In this document: one piece after another, positions 1-6,220 of the stretch | Layout of the letters: each line of letters starts with the position of its first letter | Position numbering within the stretch: position 1 is the stretch's first letter | Source: Deltaproteobacteria bacterium | Lineage (GTDB): Bacteria > Myxococcota > B64-G9 | Direction: 5' to 3' | Assembly: GCA_003647095.1 (NCBI GenBank) | Contig: QMME01000250.1 | Coordinates: forward strand, 1 to 6,220 | Length of the DNA stretch: 6,220 nt | Notes under the pieces: model-generated | Databases searched by the model: none | What the model was told of the DNA's origin: nothing | Seen by the model: the letters and a program-made list of their open reading frames with translations, nothing else | Made by a program: the position numbers and the translations under genes

Positions 1-1
1 C

Positions 2-3000
2 TTGAACTTCATCTTGAGCGACCTGGTGCTGGTGGAGCGGCAGCACGGCCGGCAGGTCGAAGTGACGGCGCTGTCGGGAGCGAGCGGGGAGCCGCTGCGG
101 GGTGCGGAGGTGGCGCTGTACCAGTACAACTGGCGTAGCGGTCACCGGGCGGTGGCCACCAAGACGACCGGGCGCGACGGCACGGTGATCTTCCACCGGG
201 AAGACAACCGGCAGTATTTCCTGTACGCCCGGCGGGGCCGGCAGGTGGCACTGGATCCGAACTACCTGTACCTGTATGCCCGGCGGCCGGTGGAGAAGAC
301 GACGGCGACGTTGCTGTACACCGACAGGAGCGTGTACCGGCCCGGGCAGAAGCTGCAGTTCAAGGCGGTGGTCTACAGCGGCAGGCGCAGCCGGGCCGAT
401 TACCATACCCTGGCGGGTCGCAAGGTGCGGGTGTGGTTGCAGGATGCCAACAGGAAGAGCGTGGCCGATGCCACCTTCACCACCAACGAGCGGGGCACGG
501 TGGCCGGAGAGTTCACCATACCGGCGGGAAGGATGCTGGGACAGTGGCAGCTGCGGGCGTCGCCGTCGGGGCGGGCCCTGGTGCGGGTGGAGGAGTACAA
601 GCGGCCCACCTTCGAGGTGAAGATAATCGAGGCCAAGAAGGCACTGCGCCTGAACCGGCGGGCACGGCTGGAGGGGCAGGCGCGCTACTATTTCGGATTG
701 CCGGTGAACGCCGGGCGGGTGAACTGGCGGGTGGAACGCACGCCCCTGTATCCCTGGTGGTGGGGCTGGTGGTACGGGTCGGCGGTGGCGCAGAGCCAGG
801 TGGTGGCCACGGGGACGGCCCGGCTGGACGAGGAGGGGAAGTTCGCGGTGGAGTTCGTGCCCCGGGCCGACGAGCGGCTGGCGGACACGGGTATCAGCTA
901 CAACTACCGCCTGAGCGCGGAAGTCACCGACGAGGGCGGAGAGACGCGCACGGCGCAACGAAGCTTCCGGTTGGGATTCGTGGCGGTGGAGGGGCGCTTC
1001 GTGCTGGAAAAGGGGTTCTTGTTGGCGGGGAGGCCCGAGAAGATCAGGGTACAGCGCAGCAACCTCGACGGGGCGGCGGCGCCGGGATCGGGCAAGTGGG
1101 AGCTATACCGGCTGCGGCAGCCGGCCGAGACGAGATTGCCGGCCGCACAGCCCCTGCCGGAGTCGCCGGGGTTGCAGCAGGACCGGGGCTTTGCCACGCG
1201 CGGGGACCGGCAGCGGGAGCGCTGGCGGCCGAACTACAGCGCCCAGGCGGTGTTGTACGGCTGGGCCGACGGCAAGCGCCTGGCCGGGGGTCGCTTGACT
1301 CACGACGAGAAGGGACAGGCGGAATTCGAGTTGCCGGCCTTGCCTCCCGGAGCCTACCGCCTGCGTTACCGGACCAGGGATGCCTTCGGCAAGGAGTTCA
1401 GCACCCAGCGCGAGCTGGTGGTGGCCGGGGAGGGGCTGGAGCTGAAGCTGCCGTTGTACTTCGCGCAAGAGCTGGGGACGGTGAAGGTGGGAGACCGGGC
1501 GCGATTCCTGGTGCATTCCGGTCTGCCGGGGCAGGTGCTGGTGGTGGAGTTCTGGCGTGACGGCAGGCGCACCGAGCGGCGGCTGCTGCGGGCGGGCCGT
1601 GACAGCGGTCTCATCGAGCTGCCGGTGGGAGAGGGCGATCGTGGCGGGTACGGCATCACCGTGTTCGCGGTGCGGGATCACCAGTACCTCGTCAACCAGG
1701 GCAATGTCATGGTGCCCTGGGACAACCACGAGCTGAAGGTGTCGTTCGCCACCTTCCGGGACCGGCTGCGGCCGGGCCAGCGGGAGAGCTGGACGGTGAA
1801 GGTGACCGGCCCGGCGGGGAAGGACAGCGCCGTGGCCGGGGCGGAAGTGCTGGCCTACATGTACGACCGCTCCCTGGACATCTTCGCGCCGCACAACCCG
1901 CCGTCGGTGTTGTCGGTGTACCCGAGCTTCATGAACGCGGCTTCGCTGCGCGCCAGCCTGTACCAGGCGCGGCAGAGCTGGGTGAGCTGCGACGGTTTTC
2001 CCGGCCCCGGATCCTCTCCCACCCTCCACCCGGCCCGCCTGGCCATGCTGTCAGGCTACGGCATCGGCGGTATCGGCTACGGCCGCGGCGGGCGGATCTT
2101 GCGGAAGCGGGGCATGGCCCTGCCCGCGGCGGCGCCGCGGGCTTCCCGGGGGGACGTGGTTCTCGACGAAGCGGCCCATGCCGAGAGGGAGATGCCGGCG
2201 GCCACTGGCAGCGCGGCCGGCAAGGACAAGACGCTGCTGGGTGTTCTCCGGGCCGGAGGCGGCAAGGCACCCGCCCGGCCGGCCGGCGGGGAGCGGGCCG
2301 GGGTGGCCGGGCAGGCGGCGCCGGTGCAGTTGCGGCAGGACTTTTCGGAAACGGCGTTTTTCCAGCCGCAGCTGGTGACGGGGGCCGATGGCACGGTGGA
2401 GTTGCGCTTCGCGGTGCCGGACTCGGTGACGGCCTGGAACGTGTGGGTGCATGCCATCACCCGCGATCTTTCGAGCGGATCGCTGAAAAAAGAAGCCCGT
2501 TCCGTCAAGGAGCTGATGGTGCGGCCCTACCTGCCGCGATTCCTGCGCGAGGGCGACCGGGCCGAGCTGCGGGTGGTGGTGCAGAACGCCGGGGAGAGCA
2601 AGCTGGCCGGCGAGCTGCAGTTCGACATCATCGACCCGGCCACGGAGCGAAGCCTGCTGGACGAGTTCGGGTTGCAGCCGGGCCGGGCGCGGCGGAAGTT
2701 TTCGGTCGAGCCCGGGGGCAGCAGCAGCGAGGTGTTCGTGGTCAAGGCCCCGGTGCGGGTGGGGCAGGTGGCGGTGCGGGTGGTGGCCCGGGCGGGGGCG
2801 TTTTCGGACGGGGAGCTGCGGCCGCTGCCGCTGCTTCCCGGGCGCATGCACCTGATGCAGTCGCGCTTCGTGACGGTGAAGGGCGGGCAGCTCCGGCGGT
2901 TGCACTTTGCCGACATGGAGCGCAGCGACGATCCCAGCCGCATCGACGAGCAGCTGGTGGTGACGCTGGATGCGCAGCTGTTCTACAGCGTGCTGGCGGC

Positions 3001-4648
3001 GGTGCCCTACCTGGTGAACTACCCCTACGAGTGCACCGAGCAGTTGCTGAACCGGTTCTTGTCGGCGGGGATCATGGCCTCGCTGTACGCCAGGTACCCG
3101 GCTCTCGAACGGCTGGGCAGGAAGCTGGGCCGGCGGCGCACGCAGTACGAGAGCTTCGACCGGCCCGATGCCAACCGCAAGCTGGCGCTGGAGGAGACGC
3201 CCTGGCTGGTGGAGTCCCGGGGAGGGGGTGTCCCCGGGAAGGACCTGGTGAAGATACTGGTTCCCGAGGTGGCCCGGGCGCACCGGCTGGTGACGCTGGC
3301 CAAGCTCAAGAAGGCCCAGACTTCTTCCGGGGGATTTCCCTGGTTCCCGGGCGGGCCGCCCAGCCCCTACATGACGCTTTACCTGCTGTACGGCTTTTCC
3401 AAGGGCCTGGAGTTCGGAGTGGAGGTGCCCAAGGGGATGGTCAAGCGAGCCTGGCGTTATGAAAAGCGCCACTACCTCGATCACCTGGTGCGGGAGTGCC
3501 TGGAGGAAGACCTGTGCTGGGAGGAGATTACCTTTCTCAACTACGTGCTGTCGAACTACCCGGATGCCAGCTGGTGGGGAGAAATGTTCAGCGACGCCGA
3601 GCGCCGGCGCATGCTGGATTTCTCCTTCAAGCACTGGAAGGAGCACGCGCCCCTGCTCAAGGGCTACCTGGCGCTGACGCTCAAGCGCATGGGACGCGGG
3701 CGGGATGCCCGGCTGGTGTGGGCCAGCGTGATGGACTCGGCGCACAGCGACCCGGACACGGGCACCTCCTGGGCACCGGAAGACCGGGGCTGGTTGTGGT
3801 ACAACGACAGCATCGAGACCCATGCGCTGGCGGTACGGGTGGAGATGGAGATCGATCCCCGGGACGAAAAGCTGGAGGGGCTGGTGCAGTGGTTGTTCCT
3901 GAACAAGAAGCTCAACCACTGGAAGTCGACCAAGGCCACCGCCGAGGTGGTGTACTCGCTGGCGCACTACCTGAAGAAGACGGGACAGCTGGGCCGGCAG
4001 CAGCGGGCACGGGTGAAGGTGGGCGACCTGGTCAAGGATTACCTGTTTAGGCCGGACGAGTACACCGGCAAGTCCAACCAGCTGGTGATCGCGCCGCCGC
4101 GGCTGGATGCACGGAAGCAGGCGACGGTGGAGGTGGAAAACCGCTCGCGGGGGATGATGTTCGCCTCGGCGACCTGGCACTTTTCCACCGAGAAGCTGCC
4201 GGCCGAGGCGCGCGGGGACCTGCTGCAGGTCAGGCGCGAGTACTTCCGGCGGGTGAAGACGGGCCGGGAGGTGGTGCTGCGGCCGCTGGCCGACGGCGAA
4301 CGCATCGAGGTGGGCGACGAGCTCGAGGTACACATTTCCCTCCGGGCCAAGCACCCGGCGGGCTACGTGCACCTGCGCGACCCGCGCCCGGCCGGCTGCG
4401 AACCGGTCAGCCTGCGCTCGCGGCACCGCTGGGCGCTGGGTGTCTACTGGTACGAGGAAGTGCGTGACAGCGGCACCAACTTCTTCTTCGAGCGCCTGCC
4501 CCAGGGCGAGTATCCCTTCAAGTACCGGCTGCGGGCGGCCGTGGCCGGCACCTTCAAGGTGGCCCCGGCCACGGTGCAGCCCATGTACGCTCCCGAGTTC
4601 GCCGCCTACTCCGCCGGCAACACCATCTCCATCCAGCCGGCGAAATAA
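2..4648 (+). CDS. Bacterial alpha-2-macroglobulin with intact thioester motif (5' partial)
   Basis: Large protease-inhibitor-like protein of the alpha-2-macroglobulin family. Family members trap proteases that cleave a bait region, which activates an internal thioester; bacterial ones sit in the periplasm or are anchored to the envelope. Visible order (residues counted from base 2): macroglobulin repeat with carboxypeptidase-like fold (~1-95); MG2-like motif TDRSVYRPGQ (107-116); Trp cluster (252-257); bait-region-type segment (~490-680), including YDRSLDIFAPH; Gly/Ala-rich linker (~684-775); A2M-domain motif DFSETAFF (780-787) and PDSVTAWNVW; thioester CTEQ (1011-1014); helical thioester domain (to ~1340), including WAPEDRGWLWYNDS; C-terminal macroglobulin domain ending in MYAPEF. 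The frame is open at the window edge. The TTG at base 2 reads as an internal Leu, so the true start, signal peptide and probably several hundred residues are upstream. The architecture resembles the ~1900-residue type common in Bacteroidetes more than the E. coli yfhM product. Only five cysteines are visible (663, 1011, 1166, 1172, 1466). Family assignment is firm; the protease target and exact location are unknown. Confidence 0.95.
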   Translation: MNFILSDLVLVERQHGRQVEVTALSGASGEPLRGAEVALYQYNWRSGHRAVATKTTGRDGTVIFHREDNRQYFLYARRGRQVALDPNYLYLYARRPVEKTTATLLYTDRSVYRPGQKLQFKAVVYSGRRSRADYHTLAGRKVRVWLQDANRKSVADATFTTNERGTVAGEFTIPAGRMLGQWQLRASPSGRALVRVEEYKRPTFEVKIIEAKKALRLNRRARLEGQARYYFGLPVNAGRVNWRVERTPLYPWWWGWWYGSAVAQSQVVATGTARLDEEGKFAVEFVPRADERLADTGISYNYRLSAEVTDEGGETRTAQRSFRLGFVAVEGRFVLEKGFLLAGRPEKIRVQRSNLDGAAAPGSGKWELYRLRQPAETRLPAAQPLPESPGLQQDRGFATRGDRQRERWRPNYSAQAVLYGWADGKRLAGGRLTHDEKGQAEFELPALPPGAYRLRYRTRDAFGKEFSTQRELVVAGEGLELKLPLYFAQELGTVKVGDRARFLVHSGLPGQVLVVEFWRDGRRTERRLLRAGRDSGLIELPVGEGDRGGYGITVFAVRDHQYLVNQGNVMVPWDNHELKVSFATFRDRLRPGQRESWTVKVTGPAGKDSAVAGAEVLAYMYDRSLDIFAPHNPPSVLSVYPSFMNAASLRASLYQARQSWVSCDGFPGPGSSPTLHPARLAMLSGYGIGGIGYGRGGRILRKRGMALPAAAPRASRGDVVLDEAAHAEREMPAATGSAAGKDKTLLGVLRAGGGKAPARPAGGERAGVAGQAAPVQLRQDFSETAFFQPQLVTGADGTVELRFAVPDSVTAWNVWVHAITRDLSSGSLKKEARSVKELMVRPYLPRFLREGDRAELRVVVQNAGESKLAGELQFDIIDPATERSLLDEFGLQPGRARRKFSVEPGGSSSEVFVVKAPVRVGQVAVRVVARAGAFSDGELRPLPLLPGRMHLMQSRFVTVKGGQLRRLHFADMERSDDPSRIDEQLVVTLDAQLFYSVLAAVPYLVNYPYECTEQLLNRFLSAGIMASLYARYPALERLGRKLGRRRTQYESFDRPDANRKLALEETPWLVESRGGGVPGKDLVKILVPEVARAHRLVTLAKLKKAQTSSGGFPWFPGGPPSPYMTLYLLYGFSKGLEFGVEVPKGMVKRAWRYEKRHYLDHLVRECLEEDLCWEEITFLNYVLSNYPDASWWGEMFSDAERRRMLDFSFKHWKEHAPLLKGYLALTLKRMGRGRDARLVWASVMDSAHSDPDTGTSWAPEDRGWLWYNDSIETHALAVRVEMEIDPRDEKLEGLVQWLFLNKKLNHWKSTKATAEVVYSLAHYLKKTGQLGRQQRARVKVGDLVKDYLFRPDEYTGKSNQLVIAPPRLDARKQATVEVENRSRGMMFASATWHFSTEKLPAEARGDLLQVRREYFRRVKTGREVVLRPLADGERIEVGDELEVHISLRAKHPAGYVHLRDPRPAGCEPVSLRSRHRWALGVYWYEEVRDSGTNFFFERLPQGEYPFKYRLRAAVAGTFKVAPATVQPMYAPEFAAYSAGNTISIQPAK
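2051..2326 (+). other. Low-complexity Gly/Ala/Arg-rich linker inside the A2M protein (bait-like candidate)
   Basis: About 92 codons (residues 684-775) lie between the bait-region-type segment and the A2M-domain motif. They are rich in Gly, Ala, Arg and Pro, begin with a glycine/tyrosine stretch (GYGIGGIGYGRGG), and look disordered. A charged patch (DEAAHAEREM) sits in the middle. Sequences in this position are variable in related bacterial A2Ms. A flexible, Arg/Lys-rich segment here would be easy for proteases to reach. That makes it a plausible cleavage-sensing segment, but the role is inferred only from composition and position. Confidence 0.55.
3032..3043 (+). other. Thioester motif C-T-E-Q of the A2M protein
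   Basis: Codons tgc acc gag cag encode Cys1011-Thr-Glu-Gln1014 in the context NYPYECTEQLLNRF. In this family the Cys side chain and the Gln carboxamide form the internal thioester that couples covalently to the attacking protease. All required residues are present, so this copy belongs to the thioester-competent class and not to the thioester-less type (for example E. coli yfaS). Confidence 0.93.
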
Positions 4649-4715
4649 TTGTTTACCCGCCACCGGGGGGGGCGGTATACCGGGGTGGCAGACCCACCAC
4701 CCGGGAGGTGTTTTC
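4649..4715 (+). other. Spacer between the A2M gene and pgi: G8 run, palindrome, GC-rich stems
   Basis: This 67-base non-coding gap starts after the TAA stop. It holds a G8 tract (4665-4672), a perfect 10-base palindrome CGGTATACCG (4673-4682), a possible 5-bp stem CCGCC/GGCGG (4657-4661 with 4671-4675), and a possible 6-bp stem GGGTGG/CCACCC (4683-4688 with 4697-4702) abutting the ribosome binding site. No stem is followed by a T-run, so none is a good intrinsic terminator. No well-spaced -35/-10 pair is visible. Either pgi is read through from upstream, or its promoter is not of a recognisable sigma-70 form. Confidence 0.5.
4703..4710 (+). promoter_or_regulatory. Ribosome binding site for pgi
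   Basis: GGGAGGTG is a strong Shine-Dalgarno match. Seven bases separate the end of the GGGAGG core from the ATG at 4716. The spacing supports that ATG as the pgi start, which also gives an N-terminus of the expected length for the family. A GTG at 4708 overlaps the site but lies in a different frame and does not lead into the isomerase. Confidence 0.85.
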
Positions 4716-6220
4716 ATGCCGGCACCCACCGAGCTTCCCGCCTGGCAGGAGTTGGCGGCCCACAGCAGGAAGATGCGCGGCCGGCGAATCGCCGATATGT
4801 TCGCGGATGATCCACAACGTTTCCGGCGCTTTTCGCTGGAGCTCGATGACATACTCTTCGATTACTCCAAGCACCTGGTCGACGAACGTACCATGGAGTT
4901 GCTGTTCGCCCTGGCCCGGCAGGCCCAGGTCGCCGAGTGGCGCCGGCGCATGTTTACGGGGGAGAAGATCAACTTCACCGAGCAGCGGGCGGTGCTGCAC
5001 GTGGCCCTGCGCAACCTCGACGGCGGACCCATCCTGGTCGATGGCCGCGACGTCATGCCCGGGGTGCGCGAGGTGCTGCAGCGCATGGACGAGTTCGTCG
5101 GCCGGGTGCACCAGGGCCGGCACCTGGGCTTCACCGGCCGGCCCATCCGCGATGTCGTCAACATCGGCATCGGCGGTTCCGACCTGGGACCGGCCATGGT
5201 GACCGAGGCCCTGCGCCCGTACTGGAAAGCGGGCCTGAGGGCCCATTTCGTCTCCAACATCGACGGGGCCGACCTGGGTGGTGTACTCGCCGGGCTGGAG
5301 GCGGAGACCGTCCTGTTCGTGGTGGCCTCCAAGACCTTCTCCACCCAGGAGACGCTCACCAACGCCGGCACCGCCCGGAGCTGGCTGGTGGAGCGCCTGG
5401 GCGACGAGCGGGCCGTGGCCAGTCACTTCGTGGCCGTATCCAGCAACCGCCAGCGGGTGGTGGAGTTCGGCATCGACCCGGACAACATGTTCGAGTTCTG
5501 GGACTGGGTGGGAGGGCGCTACTCGGTATGGTCGGCCATCGGCCTGCCGGTGGCCTTGCTGGTGGGCATGGACAACTTCCGGGCCTTGCTGGCCGGGGCC
5601 CGGCGGGTGGACGAGCACTTCTGCAGCCAGCCGCCCGAGCGCAACATTCCCCTGATCATGGCCCTGCTGGGTATCTGGTACATCGACTTCCTCGGTGCCG
5701 AGACCCACGCCATCCTGCCCTATCACCGCTTGCTGAGGCGCTTTTCCGCCTATTTCCAGCAGGGGGACATGGAGAGCAACGGCAAGTCCTGTGATCGCCA
5801 GGGCCGGTTCATCGACGGCTACCAGACCGGTCCCGTCATCTGGGGCGAGCCCGGCACCAACGGACAGCATGCCTTCTACCAGTTGCTGCACCAGGGAACC
5901 CGCCTGGTGCCGGCCGATTTCATCGCTTTCGCCGAAAGCGACTATCCCCTGGCCGGCGGGCGGCACCAGCGCATCCTGCTGGCCAACTTCTTTGCCCAGA
6001 CCGAGGCCCTGATGAACGGCCGCAGCCGGGAGCAGGTGCGTGACCTGTTACGGCAGCAGGGACTGGCGGAGAAAGACATCGAGCGCCTGGCCCCGCAGCG
6101 AACCTTTCCCGGCAACCGGCCCACCACCTCCATCCTGGCACGCCGGCTCGACCCGGCCACCCTGGGCAAGTTGATGGCCCTGTACGAACACAAGATCTTC
6201 TGCCAGGGGATAATCTGGAA
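4716..6220 (+). CDS. pgi: Glucose-6-phosphate isomerase (3' partial)
   Basis: Cytoplasmic enzyme interconverting glucose 6-phosphate and fructose 6-phosphate in glycolysis and gluconeogenesis. The frame is open from the ATG to the window end (501 codons plus two bases). Visible motifs: NIGIGGSDLGP (149-159); sugar-phosphate-binding loop ASKTFSTQET (S205, K206, T207, S209, T210); the first family signature DWVGGRYSVWSAIG (263-276, Arg268); catalytic Glu353 in MESNGK; catalytic His385 in GTNGQHAFYQ. The sequence stops at IFCQGIIW, just before the second family signature, whose lysine (about residue 513) completes the active site. About 45 residues are probably missing, giving a total near 547, close to E. 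coli Pgi (549). Glu353 and His385 are 32 residues apart, against 31 in the E. coli and human enzymes as I recall them: a one-residue insertion in the intervening loop. No frameshift or lost catalytic residue is visible. The gene lies 67 bases downstream of the A2M gene on the same strand. Confidence 0.98.
   Translation, partial: MPAPTELPAWQELAAHSRKMRGRRIADMFADDPQRFRRFSLELDDILFDYSKHLVDERTMELLFALARQAQVAEWRRRMFTGEKINFTEQRAVLHVALRNLDGGPILVDGRDVMPGVREVLQRMDEFVGRVHQGRHLGFTGRPIRDVVNIGIGGSDLGPAMVTEALRPYWKAGLRAHFVSNIDGADLGGVLAGLEAETVLFVVASKTFSTQETLTNAGTARSWLVERLGDERAVASHFVAVSSNRQRVVEFGIDPDNMFEFWDWVGGRYSVWSAIGLPVALLVGMDNFRALLAGARRVDEHFCSQPPERNIPLIMALLGIWYIDFLGAETHAILPYHRLLRRFSAYFQQGDMESNGKSCDRQGRFIDGYQTGPVIWGEPGTNGQHAFYQLLHQGTRLVPADFIAFAESDYPLAGGRHQRILLANFFAQTEALMNGRSREQVRDLLRQQGLAEKDIERLAPQRTFPGNRPTTSILARRLDPATLGKLMALYEHKIFCQGIIW

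Noticed and set aside
2..4. TTG at base 2 as the true start of the A2M gene
   Set aside because: No ribosome binding site can be seen, and the residues that follow belong to the middle of a macroglobulin repeat with no signal peptide. It is most likely an internal Leu codon of a gene that begins upstream.
433..1560. Open frame of 375 codons in another plus-strand frame within the A2M gene
   Set aside because: It encodes Gly/Ala/Arg-rich low-complexity sequence, typical of an out-of-frame reading of GC-rich coding DNA, with no start context of its own.
4657..4675. Possible intrinsic terminator (CCGCC/GGCGG stem) after the A2M stop
   Set aside because: The stem is only five base pairs with a nine-base G-rich loop, and no T-tract follows. 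It is not convincing as a rho-independent terminator.
4649..4681. Possible sigma-70 promoter for pgi (TTGTTT at 4649 and TATACC at 4676)
   Set aside because: The gap between the two hexamers is 21 bases, too long for a standard promoter, and the TATACC is part of the palindrome. Neither hexamer is a strong match.
2051..4852. Long open frame of 933 codons on the minus strand, opposite the A2M gene
   Set aside because: It is a by-product of high GC and G-ending codons on the coding strand. Its translation is rich in His, Gln, Pro, Arg and Leu with no recognisable domain, and it runs through the A2M stop and into the pgi start. The plus-strand frame has clear family motifs throughout.
4653..5966. 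Open frame of 437 codons on the minus strand, opposite pgi
   Set aside because: The translation has no family motif, and the overlapping plus-strand frame is unmistakably glucose-6-phosphate isomerase.

Overview
The window looks like a stretch of ordinary bacterial chromosome with high GC content (many third positions are G or C). It holds two co-directional genes on the + strand, both cut by the window edges. No tRNA, rRNA, CRISPR array, insertion sequence or phage gene was found. The glucose-6-phosphate isomerase is of the ~550-residue type found in E. coli and many Gammaproteobacteria. A high-GC proteobacterium, possibly gammaproteobacterial, is the best guess, but this rests on one protein and is only an inference.

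Region 1 (1-4648) is a single uninterrupted reading frame for a very large bacterial alpha-2-macroglobulin (A2M). Its N-terminus, and so any signal peptide or lipobox, lies upstream of the window. The visible 1548 codons carry an MG2-like segment, a bait-region-type segment, a low-complexity Gly/Ala-rich linker, the conserved A2M-domain entry motif, an intact Cys-x-Glu-Gln thioester motif (C1011-Q1014), the helical thioester domain and a C-terminal macroglobulin/receptor-binding-like domain. By family knowledge it would be an envelope protease trap.

Region 2 (4649-4715) is a 67-base spacer. It contains a run of eight G, a perfect 10-base palindrome, short GC-rich stems and a clear Shine-Dalgarno sequence for the next gene. 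There is no convincing intrinsic terminator, so read-through from the A2M gene into pgi is possible.

Region 3 (4716-6220) is pgi, glucose-6-phosphate isomerase. 501 codons are visible, and the last ~45, including the catalytic lysine motif, lie beyond the window.

The two genes have no obvious functional link: one is probably envelope defence, the other central carbon metabolism. The most notable sequence-level observation is that the A2M gene is strongly G-skewed on its coding strand up to about position 4320. Its last ~110 codons then switch to the balanced G/C composition seen in pgi. I found no evidence for a new multi-gene system here.
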